Shown: one piece after another, positions 46,801 through 54,229 of the stretch
Position numbering within the stretch: position 1 is the first letter of the stretch
How the letters are laid out: every line of letters begins with the position of its first letter
NCBI GenBank assembly: GCA_041393015.1
Contig: JAWKKV010000005.1
Span: forward strand, 1 to 64,000
Source: JAGQYH01 sp041393015
GTDB taxonomy: Bacteria > Bacteroidota > Bacteroidia > Chitinophagales > JADIYW01
DNA length: 64,000 bases
Direction of reading: 5' to 3'
Position numbers and translations under genes: made by a program
The notes under the pieces: model-generated
Told to the model about the DNA's origin: nothing
Database searches by the model: none
Seen by the model: the letters and a program-made list of their open reading frames with translations, nothing else

Positions 46801-49800
46801 CTTATCAATCTGCAGACAATCAAACTATTGGACTAAGGTTTAATAATGTAAATGTTCCTCAAGGAGCCAACATTGTTTCAGCTTACATTCAATTTACTGT
46901 TGATGAGGTTAGCACTGGCGCCTCAAATCTAACTATTAGAGCAGAAGCGACTGATAATGCTTCAGCATTCACTACAACAGCCTATAGTATTTCAAGTCTA
47001 CCAACAACTTCAGCCTCAGCTAATTGGTCGCCAGCAGATTGGAATACTGTTGGTCAAGCCGGTGTAGACCAACAAACTGTTGACATTGGAAGTGTTATTC
47101 AAGAAATTGTATCTAGACCTGGATTTGCAGCAAACAACTCAATAACTTTAATTATTACAGGTACTGGTTCAAGAATAGCGGAATCTTACAACGGTTCTGC
47201 CGCAGATGCTCCAGAGTTATGTATTGATTATTTCGATCAATGCACAGATAGCGATGGTGATGGAATTTGTGATGCAAATGATCAATGTCCTGGAACCAAT
47301 GATGCTTTAATTGGCACAGCTTGTGATGATGGTAATGCTTGCACTACAAATGATATTTACGACAATAACTGTAACTGTGCCGGTACTTTCCAAGATACAG
47401 ATAGCGATGGTGTTTGTGATGCCAATGACCAATGCCCTGGCACTAATGATGCCTTAATAGGAACTGCATGTGACGATGGTGATGCTTGTACAATAGGTGA
47501 AACTTATGATGCTAGTTGCAATTGCTCTGGTGGCACTTTCCAAGACGCCGATAGCGACGGTGTTTGTGATGCAAATGATCAATGTCCTGGAACCAATGAT
47601 GCTTTAATTGGTACAAATTGTAATGATGGCGATGCTTGTACAGTTAATGATGTTTATGATAACAACTGTAATTGTGCCGGTACTTTCCAAGATACAGATA
47701 GCGATGGCGTTTGTGACGCTAACGATCAATGTCCTGGCACTAATGATGCCTTAATTGGATCTGCATGTGACGATGGTGATGCTTGTACAACAGGTGAAAC
47801 TTATGATGCTAGTTGCAATTGCTCTGGTGGCACTTTCCAAGACGCCGATAGCGACGGTGTTTGTGATGCAAACGATCAATGCCCTGGAACAAATGATGCT
47901 TTAATTGGTACAAATTGTAATGATGGCGATGCTTGTACAGTTAATGATGTTTATGATAACAACTGTAATTGTGCCGGTACTTTCCAAGATACAGATAGCG
48001 ATGGCGTTTGTGACGCTAACGATCAATGTCCTGGCACTGATGATGCCTTAATAGGAACTACATGTGACGATGGTGATGCTTGTACAATAGGTGAAACTTA
48101 TGATGCTAGTTGCAATTGCTCTGGTGGCACTTTCCAAGACGCCGATAGCGACGGTGTTTGTGATGCAAACGATCAATGCCCTGGAACAAATGATGCTTTA
48201 ATTGGCACAGCTTGTGATGATGGTAATGCTTGCACTACAAATGATATTTACGACAATAACTGTAACTGTGCCGGTACTTTCCAAGATACAGATAGCGATG
48301 GCGTTTGTGATGCCAATGACCAATGCCCTGGCACTAATGATGCCTTAATTGGAACTGCATGTGAAGATGGTGATGCTTGTACAATAGGTGAAACTTATGA
48401 TGCTAGTTGTAATTGCTCTGGTGGCACTTTCCAAGACGCCGATAGCGACGGTGTTTGTGATGCTAACGATCAATGTCCTGGTACTGATGATGCTTTAATC
48501 GGAGCCGCTTGTGATGATGGAGATAATTGTACTGTTAATGATGTATATGACTTAAACTGTAACTGTACTGGAACACCTGATGTAGATTCTGATAATGATG
48601 GTATCTGTGACGCCAACGATCAATGCCCCGGAACTAATGATGCTTTGATTGGAACTGCTTGTGATGATGGTAATGCTTGTACTACAGGAGAAACTTATGA
48701 TGCTAGTTGCAATTGCTCTGGTGGAACTTTCCAAGATGCAGATAGTGATGGTGTTTGCGATGCCAATGATCAATGTCCTGGAACGAATGATGCTTTAATT
48801 GGAACTGCTTGTAATGATGGCAATGTATGTACAATCAATGACACTTACGATGGAAATTGTAACTGTGCCGGTACTTTCCAAGATACAGATAGTGATGGTA
48901 TATGTGATGCTAATGATCAATGCCCTGGAACAGATGATGCTATAATTGGTACATCTTGTAATGATGCTGATGTTTGTACAATCAATGACACGTACGACAA
49001 TAGCTGTAATTGCTCCGGTATATTTGCCGATGCTGATGGCGATGGAGTTTGTGATGCAAATGATCAATGTCCTGGTTTTGATGACAATGTTGATGATAAC
49101 GGTAACAATATTCCTGACGGATGTGAAGGCTGTACCTATCAAGTAATTAACTTTAATGATTTTGAATCTAATTGGGGAATATGGTATGATGGCGGATCTG
49201 ACTGTAGAAGAAGTAGTACTGATGCTGCTTACTCATTAGGCACATATAGCATAAGATTAAGAGATAATACTTCCACTTCTGTAATGACTACAAACAATCT
49301 TAACCTTACCAGCTATGATGAAATTACTATTGACTTCTCTTACTACCCTAGAAGTATGGATAATTCAAGTGAAGATTTCTGGTTGCAAGTTTCAACAAAT
49401 GGTGGAGCTAGCTATACAACGGTTGAAGAATGGAATAGAAATGATGAATTTGTAAATGATCAAAGATATTATGACCAAGTTGTAATTCCTGGTCCATTTA
49501 CAGCTAACACTAGTTTTAGATTTAGATGTGATGCTTCAGGAAATAGTGATTGGGTTTATATTGATGATGTTGAAATTTCAGGATGTACTTCTGGTGCAGT
49601 GGCTAAAGAAGTAACGCAGCCAATTGTTACTGAGACTGATGTAAATATTCAGGATAAGACAGTTAACAATACTTGGGACTATCTTATTTCTCCAGTACCC
49701 GCTAAAGATGTGTTAAACATCAAAGTTGTATCTGGAAAATCAGAAATGAACCTAATTAGAATCATTGATATCAACGGACAAGTAGTTAAGGAAATCAAAG

Positions 49801-49922
49801 ATGTCTATCAACTAAATTATTCAATAGATATTAGTGATTTAAAATCTGGTGTCTATTTAATTTCAATTCAACAAGACAAAATGCCAAATATTAAAACAAA
49901 GCGATTTATAGTTACAAATTGA
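43878..49922 (+). CDS. Giant T9SS metallophosphatase with Cys/Asp repeat tract
   Basis: A 2014-residue secreted protein from the ATG at 43878 (signal peptide ends SISAQ; an upstream TTG is less likely). Order by residue: two jelly-roll-like domains with SWKY(Y/F)D and GDGDE motifs (about 20-350); purple-acid-phosphatase N-domain (about 360-455); metallophosphatase (about 457-700: GDCG, FLGDNAYE, LGNHDGY, FWHHPPYT, SGHSHSYERS); Cys/Asp repeats (772-935); a DNRLRE-like beta domain (about 940-1112); more repeats (1120-1745); a MAM/jelly-roll domain (about 1752-1900); T9SS type A sorting domain (from about 1935). The repeats carry DxDxDG Ca2+-binding-like loops. Inferred role: large surface phosphatase. 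Confidence 0.92.
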   Translation: MKKVTFYPILCLLICCIGSISAQDVLIDFGSSWKYYDAGNEPSGSWENTGYNDAAWNSGNAQLGYGDGDETTILNNTAYTLYFRKSFNVNNAAAYTNIDLDLVYDDGAVIYINGTEVWRVNMPTGTITYNTFTPTQPADNSTISNTIANSLVNGTNVIAVEVHQRSASSSDITFDLKATANLGTPSSNYISYGANWKYFDLGSEPSGSWENIGYNDVAWSSGNAELGYGDGDEATVVGFGGDGNNKYITTYFRHTFNASGFNPSDYLELNLKRDDGAVVYLNGTEVMRDGMPNGTINYSTLASVTQGSSAETTPVSTLVSANLLNSGTNVIAIEIHQAAANSSDITMDFEMNNVGLVSTSITRGPYLQKGTPSSIVVKWRTSTPTASYINFGTTLGNLNLSVNDLTPKTDHEIEITGLSANTKYFYEVGTGNATLVNPAVDVYFKTSPTPGSSQPITAWILGDCGTKDVNQRNVRDAYYNYIGSSHTDMILFLGDNAYESGTDSEYQNAIFENMYEDKLKSTVSWSTLGNHDGYSASSSSQSGPYYDIFSFPTSGEAGGLASGTEAYYSYDYGNIHFIVLESYDTDRSIGGAMYNWCLADIQNTTAEWIVAFWHHPPYTKGSHDSDTEGELIDMRANFLPMLESNGVDLVLSGHSHSYERSYFLNGHYGSSGSFNINSNTVGATGNGDGKIDGDGAYSKETTGPLAGDGAVYITAGSSGKVTGSLTQHNAMYEFLYQRGSVVLEVDGSIMDVKFIHESGSINDYFTIEKPNQDCGNGNFVGDSCDDGDPCTTGDVYNSNCNCVGTTGDDDGDGVCNVLDQCPGLDDALIGTACDDGNTCTSNDTYDANCGCTGTPDIDTDGDGICDANDQCPGTDDALIGTSCDDGNASTSNDIYDNSCNCVGTPCPTAGTACNDGNPQTINDVEDGNCNCAGIPGGVPLTTCISITSGQDDVEENENTGAVYNNSSDIELVYDTYQSADNQTIGLRFNNVNVPQGANIVSAYIQFTVDEVSTGASNLTIRAEATDNASAFTTTAYSISSLPTTSASANWSPADWNTVGQAGVDQQTVDIGSVIQEIVSRPGFAANNSITLIITGTGSRIAESYNGSAADAPELCIDYFDQCTDSDGDGICDANDQCPGTNDALIGTACDDGNACTTNDIYDNNCNCAGTFQDTDSDGVCDANDQCPGTNDALIGTACDDGDACTIGETYDASCNCSGGTFQDADSDGVCDANDQCPGTNDALIGTNCNDGDACTVNDVYDNNCNCAGTFQDTDSDGVCDANDQCPGTNDALIGSACDDGDACTTGETYDASCNCSGGTFQDADSDGVCDANDQCPGTNDALIGTNCNDGDACTVNDVYDNNCNCAGTFQDTDSDGVCDANDQCPGTDDALIGTTCDDGDACTIGETYDASCNCSGGTFQDADSDGVCDANDQCPGTNDALIGTACDDGNACTTNDIYDNNCNCAGTFQDTDSDGVCDANDQCPGTNDALIGTACEDGDACTIGETYDASCNCSGGTFQDADSDGVCDANDQCPGTDDALIGAACDDGDNCTVNDVYDLNCNCTGTPDVDSDNDGICDANDQCPGTNDALIGTACDDGNACTTGETYDASCNCSGGTFQDADSDGVCDANDQCPGTNDALIGTACNDGNVCTINDTYDGNCNCAGTFQDTDSDGICDANDQCPGTDDAIIGTSCNDADVCTINDTYDNSCNCSGIFADADGDGVCDANDQCPGFDDNVDDNGNNIPDGCEGCTYQVINFNDFESNWGIWYDGGSDCRRSSTDAAYSLGTYSIRLRDNTSTSVMTTNNLNLTSYDEITIDFSYYPRSMDNSSEDFWLQVSTNGGASYTTVEEWNRNDEFVNDQRYYDQVVIPGPFTANTSFRFRCDASGNSDWVYIDDVEISGCTSGAVAKEVTQPIVTETDVNIQDKTVNNTWDYLISPVPAKDVLNIKVVSGKSEMNLIRIIDINGQVVKEIKDVYQLNYSIDISDLKSGVYLISIQQDKMPNIKTKRFIVTN
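46194..49110 (+). repeat. Coding tandem repeats (49/50-residue units, 297-base period)
   Basis: Fifteen DQCPG-containing units lie in the giant phosphatase, two before and thirteen after a domain insertion (46700-47220). In the main block two unit types mostly alternate, one with YDNNCNCAGTFQD and one with YDASCNCSGGTFQD, giving 49+50 residues or 297 bases per pair. Adjacent pairs (for example starting 47547 and 47844) are almost identical at DNA level, a sign of recent duplication or gene conversion. Each unit contains thrombospondin-3-like DxDSDG and a cysteine-rich CDDGDACT segment. Confidence 0.93.
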
Positions 49923-49941
49923 TAGCTTGTCGAGTTGAACA

Positions 49942-49969
49942 AAAAAGCCCCTCAATTGAGGGGCTTTTT
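49942..49969. terminator. Bidirectional terminator between the giant phosphatase and pdxJ
   Basis: AAAAAGCCCCTCAA is followed directly by its reverse complement, a perfect 28-base palindrome with GC-rich core and terminal A/T runs. It serves the convergent genes on both sides. Confidence 0.9.
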
Positions 49970-49983
49970 ATTGTTAGTTATGT

Positions 49984-50709
49984 CTAAACCACATCTAATT
50001 CTCGTAAATACATCTGGATAGTATTCTCTAATCCTAGATATAAGGCATCTACTATTAATGCATGTCCAATTGAAACCTCTGCCAAATGTGGTATTTCTTG
50101 TTTTAAATAGCGGAGATTGTCTAGATTTAAATCGTGCCCTGCGTTTATTCCTAGTCCAATTTCCTTGGCAAAAAAGGCTGCATTTCTATATTTTTCTATT
50201 GCTTTCTCCTTATTGGCAGGGTAATTTTTAGCATAAGGACCGGTATAAAACTCAATTCGATCTACTCCAATTTTAGCAGAAGACTCCACTAACTGCTCTA
50301 ACGGATCTAGAAATAATGAAACTCTGATACCATTGGATTTAAATTCTTTAACTATATCCGTCAGGTATTGTAGATGTTTAATAGTATCCCAACCATGATC
50401 AGAAGTAATAGCATTAGGTTCATCGGGCACTAATGTTACTTGATGTGGCTTTATAGCCAATACGCTATCAATAAAATGACTACTTGGATAGCCTTCAATA
50501 TTAAATTCTGTAGTAACAATATCCTTCAATGGTTGTAAATCATCAAACCTTACATGTCTTTCATCAGGTCTAGGATGTACTGTTATACCTTGCGCTCCAA
50601 ATCGTTCACAATCCTGCGCAATCGCAATCAGATTAGGGAAATTACTGCCTCTCGCATTTCTAATCAATGCGATCTTGTTGATATTTACACTTAAGTTAGT
50701 TGTTGTCAT
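49984..50709 (-). CDS. pdxJ: Pyridoxine 5'-phosphate synthase
   Basis: Condenses 1-deoxy-xylulose 5-phosphate with 3-amino-2-oxopropyl phosphate to make pyridoxine 5'-phosphate in the DXP-dependent vitamin B6 route; 241 residues, TIM barrel. Visible signatures are LSVNINKIALIRNARG, GAQGITVHPRPDERH, IEGYPS, and NAGHDLNLDNL. It follows the nrnA-like gene by 10 bases, so it is the second gene of that transcript. Terminated at the 49942 palindrome. Confidence 0.96.
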   Translation of the reverse strand: MTTTNLSVNINKIALIRNARGSNFPNLIAIAQDCERFGAQGITVHPRPDERHVRFDDLQPLKDIVTTEFNIEGYPSSHFIDSVLAIKPHQVTLVPDEPNAITSDHGWDTIKHLQYLTDIVKEFKSNGIRVSLFLDPLEQLVESSAKIGVDRIEFYTGPYAKNYPANKEKAIEKYRNAAFFAKEIGLGINAGHDLNLDNLRYLKQEIPHLAEVSIGHALIVDALYLGLENTIQMYLRELDVV

Positions 50710-50719
50710 TCTTTTTTAA

Positions 50720-51715
50720 TTAAGCATATTCCTTTTTCCATAAATTGGTAATCTCTATTATAGTTGCTGAAAGAGATTTTGTTGACTTCCCTCCTGCAGC
50801 ATTCATATGTCCTCCTCCTTGAAAATATTTTCGAGCAAAATCATTTACTGAAATATCTGCTTTCGACCTAAAAGACAGTTTAACAATATCTCCATGTTCT
50901 TTAAGTAATACTGCTACTTTAATGCCTTTTATTGTCAATGGATAATTAACTAAACCTTCTGTATCACCTGCATTTAAATCATAGGTTCTCACATCTTCTT
51001 TGGTTACCGATATGTATGCAATACTAAGATGTGGCACAACAACCATTCTATTCAATAGTGCATTTCCTAAAAATCTAATTCTTTTCTCTTTATAAGTATT
51101 GAAAACATTTTCTCTAATGTATTCAAGATCAAGACCCAGTTTCATAAATTTAGCAGCCAATTCAAATGCTCTAACAGAAGTTGCACCATTCTGAAAATTC
51201 CCTGTATCAGTAACCAATCCAGTGTATAAGCAATGAACAATATCCTTATTAAGATTAGGAAACTCTCCTTCCAACATTTCAATGAAATCAGCTACTAACT
51301 CACAAGTGCTACTAGCTTTTGTATTATGTAGAGCATACTCAAACTCATCCGGCTCTAAATGATGATCAATTAATACAAATGGTACTTTTAAAGGCTCCAA
51401 AACATTATGGATAGGATCAACTCTTTTCAAAGAATTGAAATCCAAACAAAAAACTATTTCAGCTTCATTAATAACTTTATCAGCATCTTCCTTTCTTCTA
51501 TTGTATAATATAGCTTTTCTAGTTCCTCGCATCCATCTGAAATAATCAGGATATTCCGTAGGCAATATGACAGTAGGAAAATGCCCTTTTGATCTCAAAT
51601 AATTATATAAACCTAAAGAAGACCCCATTGCATCACCATCCGGTCGAGGATGAGTTACTATTACAATTTTCTTGGGGGAATTAAGTAGGTCTTTTAACTG
51701 ATCAAAATTCTTCAT
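50720..51715 (-). CDS. nrnA: DHH-family phosphoesterase (NrnA-like)
   Basis: A 331-residue DHH/DHHA1 protein of the NrnA type, which degrades nano-RNAs from the 5' or 3' end and dephosphorylates 3'-phosphoadenosine 5'-phosphate. Metal-binding motifs are THPRPDGDAMGSSL, FCLDFNS, IDHHLEPDEF (DHH) and VTDTGNF; the DHHA1 part ends GGGHMNAAGG. The ATG at 51715 is preferred to a TTG two codons earlier. It is divergent from ndk, an arrangement seen in other Bacteroidota, and upstream of pdxJ in one operon. Confidence 0.93.
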   Translation of the reverse strand: MKNFDQLKDLLNSPKKIVIVTHPRPDGDAMGSSLGLYNYLRSKGHFPTVILPTEYPDYFRWMRGTRKAILYNRRKEDADKVINEAEIVFCLDFNSLKRVDPIHNVLEPLKVPFVLIDHHLEPDEFEYALHNTKASSTCELVADFIEMLEGEFPNLNKDIVHCLYTGLVTDTGNFQNGATSVRAFELAAKFMKLGLDLEYIRENVFNTYKEKRIRFLGNALLNRMVVVPHLSIAYISVTKEDVRTYDLNAGDTEGLVNYPLTIKGIKVAVLLKEHGDIVKLSFRSKADISVNDFARKYFQGGGHMNAAGGKSTKSLSATIIEITNLWKKEYA

Positions 51716-51822
51716 ACACAAATATGATTATTGTACTTATAAAAAAACAATTAATGTTCGTTAATATCCTCAACTTTCAATAAAAATAATATTGTAAACG
51801 AGTGTTTAGCAGTTGAGTTGCT

Positions 51823-51830
51823 TATTTTTG
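51823..51830 (+). promoter_or_regulatory. -7 box upstream of ndk
   Basis: TATTTTTG matches TANNTTTG, 30 bases before the ndk ATG. A -33 element is not clear. Confidence 0.5.
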
Positions 51831-51860
51831 CGTCCAAATTGAATAAAAAAACAAAATAAA

Positions 51861-52280
51861 ATGGCTGGAAAAAGAACATTTACAATGATTAAACCTGATG
51901 CGGTAAAAGCAAATAATATCGGATCAGTATTAGCGATGATGACAGAAGGTGGTTTCAAAGTAGTGGCAATGAAATATACTAAGTTATCTGCAGAGCAAGC
52001 TGGTAAATTCTATGAAGTTCATAAAGAAAGACCTTTCTACGGAGAGTTAGTTGAGTTTATGTCTTCAGGACCTATCGTTGCAGCAATACTTGAAAAAGAT
52101 AATGCTGTTGAAGATTTTAGAAAATTAATTGGCGCTACTAATCCTGCTGAAGCTGCTGAAGGAACCATTAGAAAAAGGTTTGCAAAAAGTATTGGAGAAA
52201 ATGCTGTTCACGGATCTGATTCTGACGATAACGCCAAAATTGAAGGAGACTTCTTCTTTTCTGGTTTAGAGAGATTCTAA
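51861..52280 (+). CDS. ndk: Nucleoside diphosphate kinase
   Basis: Transfers the gamma phosphate of ATP to nucleoside diphosphates to balance NTP and dNTP pools; 139 residues, standard length. The phosphohistidine is His117 in NAVHGSDS; nucleotide-binding segments TMIKPDAVK and RPFYGELVEFMSSGP are intact. Single gene with promoter box at 51823 and a clear terminator at 52303. Confidence 0.98.
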   Translation: MAGKRTFTMIKPDAVKANNIGSVLAMMTEGGFKVVAMKYTKLSAEQAGKFYEVHKERPFYGELVEFMSSGPIVAAILEKDNAVEDFRKLIGATNPAEAAEGTIRKRFAKSIGENAVHGSDSDDNAKIEGDFFFSGLERF

Positions 52281-52302
52281 GAAAGATTTGACAAATAAAA
52301 GG

Positions 52303-52332
52303 AAGCCTCAAATTTAGATTTGAGGCTTTTTT
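52303..52332 (+). terminator. Intrinsic terminator after ndk
   Basis: AAGCCTCAAAT pairs with ATTTGAGGCTT around TTAG, followed by more T. It sits between convergent ndk and the RES toxin gene and may terminate both. Confidence 0.88.
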
Positions 52333-52336
52333 ATTA

Positions 52337-52795
52337 CTACATCATTGCGTCTTTAATCCGCTTATCGAATTCAAATTCTTCTGTCCTTACCAATTTAACT
52401 TGATCAAAATCTGGATGCATCGGATTCAACAAATAATTGTATTCGTTTTTTACAATGGCAGAAGGCACTCGCAATACAACGCTTTTAAAAGATTTTAGCC
52501 ATTCATCACCATATGCCCTACAAATGGGACATCGAGCACTTTCCTTCCAATCTGCTGATAACTTCTTTGTTGGAACAATCTCCATTTCTAAACTATCTGG
52601 AATACTTATTACCATCACCTTATAGAGTAAATTTAATCCTTCACTCCCTCTATGTACAACGTTCTCTAAACACGCTAACGATCTATTCTCAGCAGCATAA
52701 ATCATTTGCATACCATTGGAATTCCATCTCGCAGGTCTACCGGAAGCAACTAATTTATTAGTCCACTTAGCTAATGTAATTCTGTAAATCTCCAT
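52337..52795 (-). CDS. RES-domain toxin (NAD+ phosphorylase family)
   Basis: A 152-residue protein with a complete RES domain. Family residues visible are Arg5 in MEIYRI, Arg23 in PARWNSNG, the YAAENRSLACLE segment with Glu44, and Ser112 in RVPSAIV, followed by NYLLNPMHPDF. RES toxins such as MbcT kill or arrest cells by degrading NAD+. The gene lies 12 bases after an Xre/MbcA-type antitoxin gene on the same strand, the usual antitoxin-first order, making this a RES-Xre type II module. The length matches short RES toxins. No truncation is evident. Confidence 0.93.
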   Translation of the reverse strand: MEIYRITLAKWTNKLVASGRPARWNSNGMQMIYAAENRSLACLENVVHRGSEGLNLLYKVMVISIPDSLEMEIVPTKKLSADWKESARCPICRAYGDEWLKSFKSVVLRVPSAIVKNEYNYLLNPMHPDFDQVKLVRTEEFEFDKRIKDAMM

Positions 52796-52807
52796 TAATT
52801 ATAATGA

Positions 52808-53269
52808 CTAGGCTAAATCTCCGTACTCTATTCGAATTAACTCTTCTATGATTACATCAACTCCTGTGGAAGTAACCATCAATTTGGCAGGAATTGAATT
52901 ATCTAAGCCATAAGAAGGCTTATTTAACCATCTTCTAAAAGCGTCAATATCTCCAAAAATTTCAATGCCTTTTTTGTATAGAGTAACCAGCTTTAAAAGG
53001 ATTTCACTTCTAAAAGAATTTAGTTTCTTATGGCTATCCTTATATCTTTCTAAGGTTTTTGTAGATATATCAAGGTATTCTGCTAAAACATTTTTGTTTA
53101 AACCAGTAATATCAACCATATCGTAGAAAAGATTAGCATCAACTCCAACGATGGCTTGTTTGGCTATTGTGAAATCATCAGCAACAAAATTGCCGTAATT
53201 GGCTAATGCTTCATTAAACACTTTTGATTGTTTTGAATCAGCTGAAGTTTTATATCCTTTATCTTGCAT
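52808..53269 (-). CDS. Xre/MbcA/ParS-family antitoxin
   Basis: A 153-residue antitoxin. A helix-turn-helix of the Xre type lies around GLNKNVLAEYLDISTKTLERYK (about 56-77), and the C-terminal toxin-binding domain (DUF2384) has FRRWLNKPSYGLDNSIPAKLM and VIIEELIRIEYG. It should neutralise the RES toxin by covering its active site and repress the operon. Two direct repeats (53306-53341) sit at its probable promoter. Divergent from the DUF547 gene. Confidence 0.93.
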   Translation of the reverse strand: MQDKGYKTSADSKQSKVFNEALANYGNFVADDFTIAKQAIVGVDANLFYDMVDITGLNKNVLAEYLDISTKTLERYKDSHKKLNSFRSEILLKLVTLYKKGIEIFGDIDAFRRWLNKPSYGLDNSIPAKLMVTSTGVDVIIEELIRIEYGDLA

Positions 53270-53292
53270 TACAATTATTTTTACCTGCTCTT

Positions 53293-53300
53293 CAAATGTA
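53293..53300 (-). promoter_or_regulatory. -7 box of the RES-Xre operon
   Basis: On the minus strand TACATTTG is an exact match to TANNTTTG, 24 bases before the antitoxin start at 53269. Confidence 0.5.
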
Positions 53301-53305
53301 TGGAA

Positions 53306-53341
53306 TTTTGTCCAACTTAAAAAGACTTTTGTCTAATTTAA
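53306..53341. promoter_or_regulatory. Direct-repeat operator of the RES-Xre operon
   Basis: TTTTGTCCAACTTAA (53306-53320) and TTTTGTCTAATTTAA (53327-53341) match at 13 of 15 positions with a 21-base period, two helical turns. They overlap the expected -33 area of the antitoxin promoter, so binding by the Xre antitoxin would repress the pair. The sites also lie in the divergent DUF547 promoter region. Confidence 0.55.
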
Positions 53342-53429
53342 CGTAAGTTATCCTAATTAGTTACATTTCAAATGTACTTTTGAACTTAGAAGATCAATTA
53401 TCTGTTTCAATTTTAGTTAAAGAAAATAC

Positions 53430-54143
53430 ATGAGTTTCACAACATACATTCTTTCAATATTCTATTTTTTCAATAGCCAACAAATTAGCAATCAACAGTT
53501 ATCTACCCAGTCGGATGCATTCTTCAATAAATATGTAACAGAAAAAGGTGTTGACTATTCAGCTATAAAAAATGATCCTACTCAACTAAGTCAATTGACT
53601 GATATAGTAGAAAAAACATCCATAGATAAGTTATCTAAAAATGATAAAGCAACATTTTACATAAATAGCTATAATATATTGGTAATCAAATCTGTAATAG
53701 ATAATTACCCAATCAATAGCCCACTAAAAGTAAAAGGATTTTTTGATGAAATTAAGCATAAAGTTGCCGGTGTATCTCTCACACTTAACGATATCGAAAA
53801 CATCAAATTAAGAGAAGATTTTGGCGACGAAAGAATCCATTTTGCTTTAGTATGTGCAGGCAAGGGCTGTCCGCCAATTTCGAAAAAAGCATTCTTTTCG
53901 GAAAGCTTAAACGAACGACTTCAATACTTAACAGAAGCGGCTTTAAACAATCCAAACTTTATAAGAGTAGATGACAAAAATAAAAAAGTTGAAATTTCTC
54001 AAATATTTGAATGGTATCAAGGAGATTTTGGAAAAAATATAGAAGAAGTTATTCAATACATCAACAAGTATAGAAACAATCCTATTCCTCTATCCTATTC
54101 AAAAGGATACTATGAATACGATTGGAGTTTGAATGGTTATTAA
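53430..54143 (+). CDS. DUF547 domain protein
   Basis: A 237-residue protein with an N-terminal hydrophobic stretch (about 2-16, FTTYILSIFYFFN) that may be a signal or anchor. The DUF547 core is visible: ATFYINSYNILVIKSVIDNYP, VAGVSLTLNDIENIKLRE, RIHFALVCAGKGCPPISKKAF and KVEISQIFEWYQGDFG. The domain is widespread in bacteria and plants and has no firm biochemical role; the Cys-Gly-Cys-like AGKGCPP segment is invariant in the family. It is divergent from the antitoxin and convergent with the symporter gene. Confidence 0.9.
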   Translation: MSFTTYILSIFYFFNSQQISNQQLSTQSDAFFNKYVTEKGVDYSAIKNDPTQLSQLTDIVEKTSIDKLSKNDKATFYINSYNILVIKSVIDNYPINSPLKVKGFFDEIKHKVAGVSLTLNDIENIKLREDFGDERIHFALVCAGKGCPPISKKAFFSESLNERLQYLTEAALNNPNFIRVDDKNKKVEISQIFEWYQGDFGKNIEEVIQYINKYRNNPIPLSYSKGYYEYDWSLNGY

Positions 54144-54229
54144 TCATTAAAGTTTCGAGTGAGCTAAAATTTCAAGTGACTAAAATTCTAAATCAAATCG
54201 GTTTTAAACAACTTTAGGCACTCGTAACT

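Noticed and set aside
47220..49110. Regular repeats that could suggest a CRISPR array
   Set aside because: The repeats are in frame, 297 bases long and coding; there are no short direct repeats with unique spacers and no cas genes.
46186..49142. Minus-strand ORFs (for example 48795-49142, 115 codons, rich in Ile/Thr/Ser) inside the repeat tract
   Set aside because: They are antisense shadows of the Cys/Asp repeats, with low-complexity translation and no start context.
54155..54225. Imperfect inverted repeat (CGAGTG...CACTCG) between DUF547 and the symporter gene
   Set aside because: The arms are about 57 bases apart with a bulge and mismatch, and no T-run follows; likely chance.
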